A DNA stretch of 49,246 nucleotides from NCBI RefSeq assembly GCF_034522235.1, contig NZ_JAXHLN010000002.1, forward strand, positions 475,001 to 524,246, written 5' to 3'. This DNA comes from Thiohalophilus sp. (GTDB lineage: Bacteria > Pseudomonadota > Gammaproteobacteria > UBA6429 > Thiohalophilaceae). The notes beneath the pieces were generated by a model. The model ran no database searches. It saw nothing but the letters and a program-made list of their open reading frames with translations, and was not told where the DNA came from. The position numbers and the translations under genes are program-made. Positions 32,613 through 41,531 of the stretch are shown piece after piece; within the stretch, counting starts at the first letter, position 1; every line of letters starts with the position of its first letter.

Positions 32613-33008
32613 ATGATGACAGATCCGATTTCAGATATGTTGACAAGAGTGCGCAACGCACTTGGCGCCGGCAAGACGAGCGTGAGCATGCCTTATTCCA
32701 AAGAGAAGCATGCAATTGCCCAGGTGCTGAAGGATGAAGGTTATATTGCCGACTTCAGCAAGGGTGGTGACGACGATGCCAAGCCTCAGCTGATTGTTCA
32801 ACTGAAGTATTACCAGGGGCAGCCGGTTATTGAAAAAATCAAACGGGTTAGTCGTCCTGGGTTGCGCATTTACAAGAGTAAGAATGAGCTGCCGAGTGTG
32901 ATGGGTGGCTTGGGTGTTGCAATTATTTCCACTTCCCAGGGTCTGATGACCGACCGTGCCGCGCGTAAGTCCGGCTTCGGTGGTGAAGTGGTTTGTACCG
33001 TGCAGTAA
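32613..33008 (+). CDS. rpsH: 30S ribosomal protein S8
   Basis: Primary 16S-binding protein organising the central domain. 131 residues (E. coli 130). [13 protein letters not shown] start and [21 protein letters not shown] end. Two adjacent ATG codons (32613 and 32616) are possible; GGAGA at 32599-32603 fits the first better. Confidence 0.96.
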   Translation: MMTDPISDMLTRVRNALGAGKTSVSMPYSKEKHAIAQVLKDEGYIADFSKGGDDDAKPQLIVQLKYYQGQPVIEKIKRVSRPGLRIYKSKNELPSVMGGLGVAIISTSQGLMTDRAARKSGFGGEVVCTVQ

Positions 33009-33025
33009 TTCTAGGGTAGCGCGTC

Positions 33026-33553
33026 ATGGCGAGAATAACAGCAATTAGTATTCCCTCTGGTGTGGAGGTCACAATTAATGACCAGCATGTCAGTGTGAAA
33101 GGTTCAAAGGGCACTATGGAGCACACCGTGCATCCAGTTGTTGAAATTGTTCGCGAAGAGGACAATCTCACCTTTTTGCCTCGTGAGAAAGGTCCGGAAG
33201 CGATCGCGCAAAGTGGTACTGCCAGGGCTGTCATTAATAACCTGGTTACCGGGGTCAGCGACGGTTTTGAAAAGAAACTTGAGCTGGTCGGTGTCGGTTA
33301 TCGAGCGCAGTCACAGGGCAAAGTACTGAATCTGACGTTGGGCTTCTCGCATCCGATTAACTATGAACTGCCGGAAGGTGTCACGGCTGAAACACCGAGC
33401 CAAACAGAGGTCGTGATCCGCGGTATCGACAAACAGCAGGTTGGCCAGGTCGCGGCGGAAATCCGCGGCTTTCGACCGCCCGAACCCTACAAGGGCAAGG
33501 GCGTGAAATACGCGGATGAGCGTATTATCCGCAAAGAAGCCAAGAAGAAATAA
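33026..33553 (+). CDS. rplF: 50S ribosomal protein L6
   Basis: Sits at the base of the stalk near the sarcin-ricin loop. 175 residues (E. coli 177), two tandem alpha/beta repeats. The C-terminal signature [14 protein letters not shown] is present. Confidence 0.97.
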   Translation: MARITAISIPSGVEVTINDQHVSVKGSKGTMEHTVHPVVEIVREEDNLTFLPREKGPEAIAQSGTARAVINNLVTGVSDGFEKKLELVGVGYRAQSQGKVLNLTLGFSHPINYELPEGVTAETPSQTEVVIRGIDKQQVGQVAAEIRGFRPPEPYKGKGVKYADERIIRKEAKKK

Positions 33554-33568
33554 GGGCAGGGTAAAACG

Positions 33569-33922
33569 ATGGATAAAAAGACTACTCGTTTACGTCGTGC
33601 ACGCCGCACTCGAGCCAAGATTCGTGAGCTGGCTGTGCCGCGTCTGTCGGTATATCGCACACCCCGGCATATCTATGCCCAGGTGATTGCGGCCAATGGC
33701 AGTGAAGTTTTGGCCGCAGCCAGTACCGTGCAGACTGATGTTAAAGGTAATGTCAAAAATACAGGCAATGTTGATGCCGCGGCAGTAGTCGGCAAAACCA
33801 TTGCGGAAAAGGCCAAAGCGGCAGGTGTCACCAGTGTGGCTTTTGACCGCTCCGGCTTTAAATATCACGGCCGGGTCAAGGCCCTGGCGGACGCTGCGCG
33901 CGAAGCCGGCTTGCAATTCTAA
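33569..33922 (+). CDS. rplR: 50S ribosomal protein L18
   Basis: Binds 5S rRNA together with L5 and L25. 117 residues, as in E. coli. Arg-rich N-terminus ([17 protein letters not shown]) and the [20 protein letters not shown] end are canonical. Confidence 0.97.
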   Translation: MDKKTTRLRRARRTRAKIRELAVPRLSVYRTPRHIYAQVIAANGSEVLAAASTVQTDVKGNVKNTGNVDAAAVVGKTIAEKAKAAGVTSVAFDRSGFKYHGRVKALADAAREAGLQF

Positions 33923-33935
33923 AGGTTAATGAATT

Positions 33936-34442
33936 ATGGCTGCATTTGACAAAGAACAGAACGCTGAAGACTTACAGGAACGCCTGGTTGGTATCCGTCG
34001 TGTTGCCAAGGTGGTCAAAGGTGGACGAATTTTCGGCTTCTCGGCCCTGACTGTTGTCGGTGATGGTAACGGTCGTGTCGGTTTTGGTCGCGGCAAGGCA
34101 CGCGAAGTACCGGTTGCCATACAAAAGGCCATGGAAGATGCGCGCAAAAACATGGTTAAGGTGCCGTTGAACAACCACACATTGCAATACTCGATCAATG
34201 CTGAGCATGGCGCCGCCAAGGTGTATATGCAGCCGGCTTCAGATGGTACCGGTGTTATCGCCGGTGGCCCGATGCGCGCCGTGTTCGATGTGGTTGGCGT
34301 GCACAACGTACTGGCAAAATGTATCGGTAGTAACAACCCGGTTAATGTCGTGCGTGCAACGATTAATGGTCTGAAAAACATGACCTCGCCGGAGCAGGTT
34401 GCGGCCAAGCGCGGCAAGAGTGTCAAGGACATTGTGGAATAA
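33936..34442 (+). CDS. rpsE: 30S ribosomal protein S5
   Basis: Located at the mRNA entry site with S3 and S4; affects accuracy. 168 residues (E. coli 167). The dsRNA-binding-like motif [20 protein letters not shown] and [12 protein letters not shown] are conserved. Confidence 0.97.
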   Translation: MAAFDKEQNAEDLQERLVGIRRVAKVVKGGRIFGFSALTVVGDGNGRVGFGRGKAREVPVAIQKAMEDARKNMVKVPLNNHTLQYSINAEHGAAKVYMQPASDGTGVIAGGPMRAVFDVVGVHNVLAKCIGSNNPVNVVRATINGLKNMTSPEQVAAKRGKSVKDIVE

Positions 34443-34445
34443 ATC

Positions 34446-34631
34446 ATGGCTGACAAGACTATCAAAGTAACTCTGGTGCGCAGCATGCACGGTCGACTGG
34501 CTTCACATAAAGCCTGTGTTACAGGCCTGGGTTTGCGTCGTATGCATCACACTGTTGAGGTAGAAGATACCCCGTGTACTCGAGGCATGATCAACAGGGT
34601 TCATTACATGGTAAAGGTTGAGGAGAATTGA
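34446..34631 (+). CDS. rpmD: 50S ribosomal protein L30
   Basis: Small ferredoxin-like-fold protein of 61 residues (E. coli 59). [18 protein letters not shown] and [17 protein letters not shown] are diagnostic. Begins 3 bp after rpsE and ends 2 bp before rplO. Confidence 0.96.
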   Translation: MADKTIKVTLVRSMHGRLASHKACVTGLGLRRMHHTVEVEDTPCTRGMINRVHYMVKVEEN

Positions 34632-34633
34632 GA

Positions 34634-35068
34634 ATGCGTTTGAATAACCTCAAGCCGACCGAGGGAGCAAGAAAACCGGCCAAACGTCGTGGCCGGGGAA
34701 TCGGTTCCGGTCTGGGTAAGACCGGCGGCCGTGGTCACAAAGGACAGAAAGCCCGTTCCGGCGGTTTCACCAAGGTGGGATTCGAGGGCGGTCAGATGCC
34801 CTTGCAACGCCGTCTGCCGAAAGTCGGCTTCAAATCACGTATTGCGCGTGTCACCGATGAAATTCGCCTGCATGAACTGAATAATCTCGATGCCGACGTG
34901 ATTGATATGGCAGTGCTGCAAAAGGCCAATCTGATTAGCAAGGAAATTCAACGGGCAAAGATCATGTTATCCGGCAAGCTTGAAAAAGCTGTTACCCTCA
35001 AAGGCATTCGCGTCACCAAAGGTGCCCGGGAAGCTATTGAGGCCGCCGGCGGCAAGGTCGAAGAGTAA
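34634..35068 (+). CDS. rplO: 50S ribosomal protein L15
   Basis: Late-assembly protein with a long basic N-terminal extension. 144 residues from ATG 34634, preceded by GAGGAG inside the end of rpmD; an in-frame TTG at 34628 adds two residues and is less likely. [14 protein letters not shown] start and [20 protein letters not shown] are canonical. Confidence 0.95.
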   Translation: MRLNNLKPTEGARKPAKRRGRGIGSGLGKTGGRGHKGQKARSGGFTKVGFEGGQMPLQRRLPKVGFKSRIARVTDEIRLHELNNLDADVIDMAVLQKANLISKEIQRAKIMLSGKLEKAVTLKGIRVTKGAREAIEAAGGKVEE

Positions 35069-35076
35069 GCCGAGGG

Positions 35077-36423
35077 ATGGGCGCTTCGCGACAGGGAATG
35101 GCCAATGCGATGGCCGGGGGCAAGTTTACCGAGCTGCGTCAACGCATGTTGTTCGTACTCGGTGCCCTGCTGGTATTCCGGGTTGGTTCTTTTATTACTG
35201 TGCCGGGCATTGATCCCGAATCACTGGCACAAATGGTGGAACAACAGCGCGGCACCATACTGGACATGTTCAACATGTTCTCCGGTGGGGCGCTGGCCCG
35301 GTTGTCGCTGTTTGCACTGGGGATCATGCCGTATATCTCGGCCTCGATCATCATGCAGTTGCTGACCAAGGTCCACCCCAAGCTTGAGCAGATAAGTAAG
35401 GAAGGGGCCGCCGGCAAACGCAAGATTACCCAGTACACCCGGTTAGCGACGCTGGGTCTGGCGACTTTTCAGGCACTGGGTGTCGCGGTCGCGTTGTCAC
35501 GTCAGGAAGGGCTGGTGATCATCGATCACAATACGTTCTTCTTTACGACCGTGGTGACGCTGGTGACCGGTACCATGTTCCTGATGTGGCTGGGTGAACA
35601 GATTACCGAGCGCGGTATCGGTAACGGTATTTCACTGATTATTTTTGCAGGTATTGTCGCCGGGCTGCCGACGGCGCTCGGGACAACGATGGAAATGGGC
35701 CGGACCGGCGATCTGGCCTACGGCAAGATTCTGGTGCTATTTGCCCTGGCCCTTGGCGTGACCGCATTTGTGGTCTTTATGGAACGTGGCCAGCGCCGGA
35801 TCACGGTCAATTACGCCAAGCGTCAGCAGGGGCGCAAGATGTATGCGGCGCAAAGCAGCCATTTGCCGTTGAAGATCAACATGGCCGGCGTTATACCGCC
35901 GATCTTTGCCTCGAGCATTATTCTGTTTCCCTCCACCTTGCTGGGGTGGTTTGGCGGCAGTACCGACGGGGCGGCAGGTATCCTGCAGGATATCTCCACC
36001 ATGATGTCGCCTGGGCAGCCGCTGTATGTGTTGCTCTATGCTGTTGCGATTATATTTTTCTGTTTCTTCTATACGGCGTTGATGTTTAACCCGAAAGAAA
36101 CAGCAGACAACCTGAAGCGTTCCGGTGCCTTTGTCCCCGGCATTCGCCCCGGTGAACAGACGGCCCGTTATATCGATTCGATTCTGGGGCGTTTGACCCT
36201 GGTTGGCGCGGTATATATCACCGCCGTCTGCCTGTTACCGGAATTTTTGATTCTGGCCTGGGGGGTTCCGTTCTATTTTGGCGGGACCTCGCTGCTGATT
36301 GTGGTCGTGGTTGTGATGGACTTCATGGCCCAGACCCAGTCGCTGCTGATGTCGCATCAGTACGAAAGCTTGATGAAAAAGGCCAACCTGAAGGGCCAGG
36401 GTCCCTCGGGCATGTTGCGCTGA
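35077..36423 (+). CDS. secY: Preprotein translocase subunit SecY
   Basis: Channel-forming subunit of SecYEG, 448 residues with ten membrane segments (E. coli 443). [13 protein letters not shown] (TM1 end and plug region), [39 protein letters not shown] and the cytoplasmic loop [18 protein letters not shown] are conserved. Start: ATG 35077 gives an N-terminus of the same length as E. coli, but GAGGG abuts it directly; ATG 35098 after ACAGGGA is an alternative that would shorten it by seven residues. Confidence 0.95.
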   Translation: MGASRQGMANAMAGGKFTELRQRMLFVLGALLVFRVGSFITVPGIDPESLAQMVEQQRGTILDMFNMFSGGALARLSLFALGIMPYISASIIMQLLTKVHPKLEQISKEGAAGKRKITQYTRLATLGLATFQALGVAVALSRQEGLVIIDHNTFFFTTVVTLVTGTMFLMWLGEQITERGIGNGISLIIFAGIVAGLPTALGTTMEMGRTGDLAYGKILVLFALALGVTAFVVFMERGQRRITVNYAKRQQGRKMYAAQSSHLPLKINMAGVIPPIFASSIILFPSTLLGWFGGSTDGAAGILQDISTMMSPGQPLYVLLYAVAIIFFCFFYTALMFNPKETADNLKRSGAFVPGIRPGEQTARYIDSILGRLTLVGAVYITAVCLLPEFLILAWGVPFYFGGTSLLIVVVVVMDFMAQTQSLLMSHQYESLMKKANLKGQGPSGMLR

Positions 36424-36577
36424 ACAACCTGAACCTGGGCAGGGGTATAAACCCCGGCCCCGCCAGACAGGGTCCCCTCGGGGGCCACGAGTGAAAGACC
36501 TCTGTATCCCGCGTCGACGGGCTGATCATCCAGCCTGAGGGGCGGCCCGAGCTGAACTGGAATTTGGAGAGACTGCG
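36424..36577. other. Unusually long secY-rpmJ spacer
   Basis: A 154-bp gap between secY and rpmJ. It contains small GC hairpins (GGGG-TATAAA-CCCC at 36442-36455; CCCC-TC-GGGG from about 36474). No terminator T run and no gene are seen; a processing or regulatory role is possible but unsupported. Confidence 0.5.
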
Positions 36578-36691
36578 ATGAAAGTGCGTGCATCAGTCAA
36601 GAAAATGTGCCGGAACTGCAAGATCATCAAGCGCAATGGCGTGATCCGGGTGATCTGTACCGATCCGCGCCACAAACAGCGCCAGGGCTGA
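36578..36691 (+). CDS. rpmJ: 50S ribosomal protein L36 (zinc-ribbon type)
   Basis: 37-residue protein found by direct translation: [20 protein letters not shown] at the start and ending RHKQRQG. Cys11, Cys14, Cys27 and His32 form the CxxC...C...H zinc site of the family. Preceded by TGGAGAG. It separates the spc and alpha gene blocks, as in E. coli. A zinc-free paralogue, if any, lies outside the window. Confidence 0.95.
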   Translation: MKVRASVKKMCRNCKIIKRNGVIRVICTDPRHKQRQG

Positions 36692-36718
36692 CCCGGCGCG
36701 AGTGAAAAAACGGAAAAA

Positions 36719-36818
36719 GCCTTGCTAGGGCAGGCAGTTAGCGATTAAAATTGCCCGTTTCGCAAGGCCTGGTTGGGAATTGTTAAATAAAGATTTGAAC
36801 GTTTAGGAGTAAGGCTAG
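36719..36818 (+). promoter_or_regulatory. Candidate S4-binding leader of the alpha operon
   Basis: The 127-nt spacer before rpsM folds by eye into GCCTTGC (36719-36725) with GCAAGGC (36762-36768), enclosing GGGCA (36728-36732) with TGCCC (36752-36756), followed by an A/T-rich stretch and the SD TTTAGGAG. In E. coli a pseudoknot here lets S4 repress rpsM-rpsK-rpsD-rplQ. The position and general layout agree; the pseudoknot itself is not demonstrated. Confidence 0.5.
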
Positions 36819-37175
36819 ATGGCCCGTATTGCAGGCATCAACATCCCGGTGAACAAGCACGCGGATATCGCGCTGACGTCGATTTACGGCATTGGCCGTA
36901 CCCGCGCCCGGAAGATTTGTGACGACGCGGGGATTGACCCGAGCACCAAGATTCGTGATCTGGATGACGACGCGGTCGAGAAACTGCGTAACGAAGTCGG
37001 CAAGATCAGCGTGGAAGGTGATCTGCGTCGGGAAGTATCTATGAATATCAAACGGTTGATGGACCTGGGTTGCTACCGTGGAATCCGTCATCGCCGTGGA
37101 TTGCCGCTGCGCGGCCAACGTACCCGGACCAATGCCCGTACCCGTAAGGGACCGCGCAAACCGATTAGACGATAA
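36819..37175 (+). CDS. rpsM: 30S ribosomal protein S13
   Basis: 30S head protein making bridges B1a/B1b and contacting P-site tRNA through its C-terminal tail. 118 residues, as in E. coli. [20 protein letters not shown] start, helix-two-turn-helix core and the basic end [12 protein letters not shown]. Confidence 0.97.
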   Translation: MARIAGINIPVNKHADIALTSIYGIGRTRARKICDDAGIDPSTKIRDLDDDAVEKLRNEVGKISVEGDLRREVSMNIKRLMDLGCYRGIRHRRGLPLRGQRTRTNARTRKGPRKPIRR

Positions 37176-37202
37176 GTTTCATTAAATTAGGTTTCTGGAA
37201 AT

Positions 37203-37598
37203 ATGGCAACCAAAGCTAAAGCTACTCGTACACGTAAAAAAGTCAAACGCGATGTCTCCGACGGGATTGCTCACGTCCATGCATCATTTAATAACACGAT
37301 CGTGACTATCTCTGATCGTCAAGGCAATGCGCTGTGCTGGGCGACTGCCGGTGGCTCCGGCTTCCGCGGTTCGCGCAAGAGCACGCCGTTTGCCGCCCAG
37401 GTTGCCGCCGAACGTTGCGGTGAGATGGCGCAGGAATATGGAATGAAAAATCTGGAAGTCTGGGTCAAGGGCCCGGGTCCGGGACGCGAATCCGCCGTAC
37501 GTGCATTGAATGCAAAAGGCTTTCGTATCACCAACATCGCAGACGTGACGCCCATTCCGCATAATGGTTGCCGTCCTCCGAAGAAACGTCGCGTATAA
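37203..37598 (+). CDS. rpsK: 30S ribosomal protein S11
   Basis: Platform protein near the Shine-Dalgarno helix. 131 residues (E. coli 129). [20 protein letters not shown] and the C-terminal [13 protein letters not shown] are canonical. Confidence 0.97.
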   Translation: MATKAKATRTRKKVKRDVSDGIAHVHASFNNTIVTISDRQGNALCWATAGGSGFRGSRKSTPFAAQVAAERCGEMAQEYGMKNLEVWVKGPGPGRESAVRALNAKGFRITNIADVTPIPHNGCRPPKKRRV

Positions 37599-37613
37599 GC
37601 GGGAGAGAATACC

Positions 37614-38240
37614 TTGGCTAAATATATTGGTTCAAAATGCCGCCTGTGCCGCCGTGAAGGCGAAAAACTGTTTTTAAAGGGCGAGAAATGCTACGGCAGT
37701 AAATGTGCGATTGAAAATCGCCCGTTTCCGCCGGGGCAACACGGTCAGCGCCGTGGTCGTTTGTCCGACTACGCGACCCAGCTGCGTGAAAAGCAGAAAA
37801 TGCGTCGCTCCTACGGCATCATGGAAAAACAGTTCCGCGGGTATTACAAACAAGCCGATCGTCTCAAAGGCTCGACCGGTGACAATCTGTTGCAATTGCT
37901 GGAATGCCGTCTGGACAATGTTGTTTTCCGCATGGGTTTTGGTGCTTCCCGTTCCGAGGCGCGTCAACTGGTTCGGCACAATGCGATTACCGTTAACGGT
38001 CGCAAGGTGAACATCCCTTCCATGCAGATCCAGGCAGGCGATGTTGTTGCTGTTGCGGAAAAAGCCCGCAATCAGCTGCGCATCAAGGGCGCCACCGAAG
38101 CTGCCCAGAACCGGGGATTTGCCGAATGGCTGGAAGTCGATACCGACAAGCTGACGGGTACGTTCAAGAGCGTACCGGAACGCAGCGAATTGCCGACTGA
38201 TATCAAAGAACACCTGGTCATCGAACTGTACTCCAAGTAA
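37614..38240 (+). CDS. rpsD: 30S ribosomal protein S4 (zinc-binding type)
   Basis: Primary 16S-binding protein initiating 5'-domain assembly; autoregulator of the alpha operon in E. coli. 208 residues (E. coli 206). Cys9, Cys12, Cys26 and Cys31 give a Cx2C-x13-Cx4C zinc site, as in the Bacillus-like C+ form, whereas E. coli S4 lacks these cysteines. The S4 RNA-binding domain follows. Uses a TTG start at 37614, supported by GGGAGAG at 37601 and by the family N-terminus MAKYIG. Confidence 0.95.
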   Translation: MAKYIGSKCRLCRREGEKLFLKGEKCYGSKCAIENRPFPPGQHGQRRGRLSDYATQLREKQKMRRSYGIMEKQFRGYYKQADRLKGSTGDNLLQLLECRLDNVVFRMGFGASRSEARQLVRHNAITVNGRKVNIPSMQIQAGDVVAVAEKARNQLRIKGATEAAQNRGFAEWLEVDTDKLTGTFKSVPERSELPTDIKEHLVIELYSK

Positions 38241-38292
38241 TCAGTTTGAGCACGACACAGGGACTTTTGAACATTAAATTGAGAGGACATAG

Positions 38293-39288
38293 ATGACGGC
38301 CTCAGTATCAGATTTTCTGACTCCGCGAATTGTTGATATTCAGCAAATCAGCGATACCCATGCCAAAGTCACTCTCGAGCCGCTCGAGCGTGGCTTTGGA
38401 CATACTCTGGGTAATGCCCTGCGTCGAATCCTGCTGTCTTCGATGAGCGGCGCCGCCATCACCGAAGTGGAGATCGAGGGTGTCCTGCATGAGTACACCA
38501 CTATTGAAGGTGTTCAGGAAGATGTCGTTGACATCCTGCTGAATCTCAAGGGTGTTGCCCTGCGAATGGAGGGCGAGGACGAAGCCACCCTGACGCTGAA
38601 CAAAAAAGGCCCCGGTCAGGTTACTGCCGCGGATATTCAGCTGATTCAGAATGTAGAAGTAATCAATCCGGATCATGTGCTGGCCAATCTGACCAAGGAA
38701 GGCGAGTTGAACATGACTCTCAAGATTACCCGTGGGCGGGGTTATGAAGCCGCCAATACCCGGGGTGACGAGGAAGAAGAGGATCATCCCATCGGTCGCC
38801 TGCAACTGGATGCGAGTTTCAGCCCGATACAGCGTGTTGCCTACGTGGTCGACAGCGCGCGTGTTGAACAGCGTACCGATCTGGACAAGCTGACAATCGA
38901 ACTTGAAACCAACGGCACTATCGATCCGGAAGAAGCGATCCGCGGTGCGGCAACGATTCTTCAGGACCAGCTCTCTGCCTTTGTCGATCTGCGTGGCAAG
39001 GAAGAGACCAGCCCCGCCGAGCAGGAACCGGAAATCGATCCGATTCTGTTGCGTCCGGTCGACGATCTGGAGCTGACTGTCCGCTCCGCCAACTGCCTGA
39101 AGGCAGAACAGATTTACTACATCGGTGATCTGATTCAGCGCACCGAAGTGGAACTGCTCAAAACACCGAACCTGGGCAAGAAGTCCCTGACCGAAATCAA
39201 GGACGTGCTGGCCTCCCGTGGATTGTCACTGGGTATGCGCCTGGAAAACTGGCCGCCGGCAAGCCTGAAGGACAAGGAAGCTTCCTGA
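38293..39288 (+). CDS. rpoA: DNA-directed RNA polymerase subunit alpha
   Basis: Dimeric scaffold for polymerase assembly; 331 residues (E. coli 329). The N-terminal domain has [20 protein letters not shown], which contacts beta. A flexible acidic linker leads to the C-terminal domain with [18 protein letters not shown]264 corresponds to E. coli R265, which binds UP-element DNA. Located between rpsD and rplQ as usual. Confidence 0.98.
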   Translation: MTASVSDFLTPRIVDIQQISDTHAKVTLEPLERGFGHTLGNALRRILLSSMSGAAITEVEIEGVLHEYTTIEGVQEDVVDILLNLKGVALRMEGEDEATLTLNKKGPGQVTAADIQLIQNVEVINPDHVLANLTKEGELNMTLKITRGRGYEAANTRGDEEEEDHPIGRLQLDASFSPIQRVAYVVDSARVEQRTDLDKLTIELETNGTIDPEEAIRGAATILQDQLSAFVDLRGKEETSPAEQEPEIDPILLRPVDDLELTVRSANCLKAEQIYYIGDLIQRTEVELLKTPNLGKKSLTEIKDVLASRGLSLGMRLENWPPASLKDKEAS

Positions 39289-39330
39289 AGCTTCTGACTG
39301 TTTAACGAATCTAGTTTAGGATTTAGAACC

Positions 39331-39738
39331 ATGCGTCACCGTCAAAGTGGTCGAAAGCTCAACCGGAACAGCCCGCATCGCAAGGCGATGTACCGTAATA
39401 TGTCGGTTTCCCTGTTCCAGAATGAATTGATCCGCACCACCTTGCCCAAGGCCAAGGAATTGCGGCGCACAGTCGAACCCTTGCTCACGCTGGCCAAGAC
39501 GGACAGTGTGGCCAACCGTCGCCTGGCGTTCAACCGCCTGCGCGATCGCGAGGCCGTGACCAAACTGTTCAACGAACTGGGTCCACGCTATCAGGAACGT
39601 CCCGGCGGTTACCTGCGGATTCTCAAGTGCGGTTTCCGTACTGGCGACAACGCACCGATGGCCTATGTCGAACTGGTCGATCGCCCGGCACCGGAATCTT
39701 CCGCCGAGGAAACTGCAAGCGAAAACGCCGAAGCCTGA
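39331..39738 (+). CDS. rplQ: 50S ribosomal protein L17
   Basis: Near the tunnel exit. 135 residues (E. coli 127). [20 protein letters not shown] start and [20 protein letters not shown] are diagnostic; the last 15 residues are an acidic extension. Last gene of the ribosomal super-operon, 23 bp before a strong terminator. Confidence 0.97.
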   Translation: MRHRQSGRKLNRNSPHRKAMYRNMSVSLFQNELIRTTLPKAKELRRTVEPLLTLAKTDSVANRRLAFNRLRDREAVTKLFNELGPRYQERPGGYLRILKCGFRTGDNAPMAYVELVDRPAPESSAEETASENAEA

Positions 39739-39760
39739 ACTACGGGTTCAGTTTCAGAGT

Positions 39761-39788
39761 AAAAAGCCGGGCAATGCCCGGCTTTTTT
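39761..39788 (+). terminator. Rho-independent terminator of the ribosomal super-operon
   Basis: AGCCGGGCA pairs with TGCCCGGCT almost without loop, flanked by AAAA and followed by six T residues. Placed directly after rplQ, it is the first convincing terminator after the rpsL promoter. Confidence 0.93.
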
Positions 39789-39820
39789 GTTTGTGTCGCT
39801 GCCTCGACAAATAACAGGAA

Positions 39821-39909
39821 CCACTGAATACACTGAAGACCACCGAAGACACCGAAAATAAAAATTCAGTGAGTTCAGTGTCAATCGGTGTTTTCGGTGT
39901 AACTCACAC
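39821..39909. repeat. Nonamer inverted repeat (family B, copy 1)
   Basis: The left arm has 9-bp units CACTGAATA, CACTGAAGA, CACCGAAGA, CACCGAAAA (39822-39858); the right arm has the complementary units TTCAGTGAG, TTCAGTGTC, CGGTGTTTT, CGGTGTAAC (39864-39903). It lies between the rplQ terminator and the SAM hydrolase gene. Confidence 0.75.
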
Positions 39910-39962
39910 CGTCAGCAGTTGATGGTGGAAAGTTCGCTGTTCGAGTGAATGGGGGAATGGGG

Positions 39963-40700
39963 ATGATTGTTTTATTCACTGATTTTGGCTATGAGGGACC
40001 CTATGTCGGGCAGATGAAGGGCGTGCTGGCCCGACATGCCCCGAATGTGCCGGTCATCGATCTGATGCACGATGCCCCGGTATTCAATCCTCGTGCTGCA
40101 GCCTATCTGCTGGCTGCGTTATGTGAGCCATTCCCGGAGCAGGCGGTGTTTGTTTCAGTGGTGGATCCGGGCGTCGGGCATCCGCATCGGCGACCGGTCA
40201 TCGTGCGGGCAGACAACCGCTGGTTTGTCGGACCCGCTAACATGCTGTTCAATACGGTGATCAAACTGGCCGGGGAGGTTGAGGTTTGGGAAATCACCTG
40301 GCGTCCGCCGCAACTGTCCGACTCCTTCCACGGCCGGGATCTGTTCGCGCCGGTGGCGGCGCAACTGGCGCTGGGGCGCATGCCGGAGGCCGAACAGATT
40401 TCCGTCACGGACTTGCTGAGTCTCGACTGGCCGTCGGATCTGTACGAGATCATCTATTTCGATCACTATGGCAACGCCATGACCGGGATCCGTGCCGACG
40501 CACTCAGCAGCGATCAGCAATTGCTGATCGGCGAGCAGAAACTCTATTACGCGCGGACCTTTTCCCTGGCGGAAAAGGGCCGGCCGTTCTGGTACCGTAA
40601 TTCATCGGGGCTGGTGGAATTGGCGATGGACAGCGACAGTATTCGCGAACATCTGCGACTTCAGATTGGCGAGACCATCAAGCTGGCTGACGAAGATTAG
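39963..40700 (+). CDS. S-adenosyl-L-methionine hydrolase (DUF62 / SAM hydroxide adenosyltransferase)
   Basis: Family relative of fluorinase and chlorinase; characterised DUF62 members use water to split SAM to adenosine and methionine. 245 residues from ATG 39963. The N-terminal LFTDFG, VVDPGVGHPHRRP and SDSFHGRDLFAPVAA contain the Asp-Arg-His set attributed to hydroxide-type enzymes, and the tail has NAMTGIR. GGGGGA at 39951-39956 fits ATG 39963; GTG 39945 and ATG 39957 are possible alternative starts. No halogenase context is seen. Its physiological role is unclear in the family. The stop overlaps the convergent gene by 4 bp. Confidence 0.85.
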   Translation: MIVLFTDFGYEGPYVGQMKGVLARHAPNVPVIDLMHDAPVFNPRAAAYLLAALCEPFPEQAVFVSVVDPGVGHPHRRPVIVRADNRWFVGPANMLFNTVIKLAGEVEVWEITWRPPQLSDSFHGRDLFAPVAAQLALGRMPEAEQISVTDLLSLDWPSDLYEIIYFDHYGNAMTGIRADALSSDQQLLIGEQKLYYARTFSLAEKGRPFWYRNSSGLVELAMDSDSIREHLRLQIGETIKLADED

Positions 40701-41368
40701 TGCTGCCGATGAAAGATGACTTCGGTCATCAGCCGACCTTCGAACCACGCCTCGATGGTCAACTTTCCCGTTTGACGTTGTATTGTCAGACCGGGGCGGG
40801 CGGCGGGTTGTATCGCGCCCGCTGCAAGCAGTTCAGCCGGATAATGCATCCGCAAGGTGACATGATAAGGATAGTAGCCGTCGAGAAAGCGGCGGTGATA
40901 GGGACCGTTGATCAGCTTGTATGTTTCCCCTTCCTTGTAAAATACCCGGATCCGGGCCTCGACGCAGAGACGGTTGTTGCGTTGCAGATCGGTCATCTGT
41001 ATCGAGTTGGCGATCACTTCTGCATGGCCGATGTTGTGGTTTTCCACGATTCTCAGGTCACGCATTTGCTGGTATTGATAGGTCACTTCCAGTTCCGGGA
41101 CCGGATCCAGGTTCTCGTGACACTGGCGCAGTTTCAGCCAGCCATTTTGTAACGTACCGGGTTCGATCCAGAAGGTATTGTCCGAATGGGGCACCGGTTT
41201 GTCCGGCGGGGTGGCCAGAAACTCGAGTTCGCCCATATTGACTTGAAATTCGGGTGGCGTCAGCTCGTCGCTTTCCAGCCACTCCAGTTGTTCGGGCGTC
41301 GGCTCGGCCGCAGAGACGCTGCCTGCCAGCAACGGAATGACCAGCCCAAAAGTATTTCGTAATGTCAT
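40697..41368 (-). CDS. Exported protein of unknown function
   Basis: 223 residues. The N-terminus has a short signal peptide (R4, hydrophobic 6-18, cleavage probably near SVSA-AEP at 20-21), so it is likely periplasmic. Two cysteines (C83, C135) could form a disulphide. The rest is mostly beta-like, with many aromatic residues (Y/W/F) and no membrane segment. I do not recognise a family. It stands alone between the convergent SAM hydrolase gene and uvrA; the upstream SD is weak. The uvrA gene lies 163 bp upstream on the same strand. Confidence 0.7.
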   Translation of the reverse strand: MTLRNTFGLVIPLLAGSVSAAEPTPEQLEWLESDELTPPEFQVNMGELEFLATPPDKPVPHSDNTFWIEPGTLQNGWLKLRQCHENLDPVPELEVTYQYQQMRDLRIVENHNIGHAEVIANSIQMTDLQRNNRLCVEARIRVFYKEGETYKLINGPYHRRFLDGYYPYHVTLRMHYPAELLAAGAIQPAARPGLTIQRQTGKLTIEAWFEGRLMTEVIFHRQH

Positions 41369-41433
41369 GTCAACAGCATAGCGATTGATTGACTGTTTGT
41401 CAGATCACGAAAAAATCCGGGGAGCACAGCTAA

Positions 41434-41516
41434 CCACCGAAACACCGAAGACACCGAAACTCACCGAATGATTATTTTCGGTGTTGTCGGTACTGGGTTA
41501 TCGGTGTCTTCGGTGG
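41434..41516. repeat. Nonamer inverted repeat (family B, copy 2), downstream of uvrA
   Basis: The left arm (41434-41468) has CACCGAAA/CACCGAAGA/CACCGAAAC/TCACCGAA units, and the right arm (41477-41516) their complements TTCGGTGTT, GTCGGTACT, TCGGTGTCT, TCGGTGG. It forms a large palindrome 15 bp after the uvrA stop codon and could serve as its 3' mRNA structure. Confidence 0.8.
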
Positions 41517-41531
41517 TTTATTGCTAAAAGG

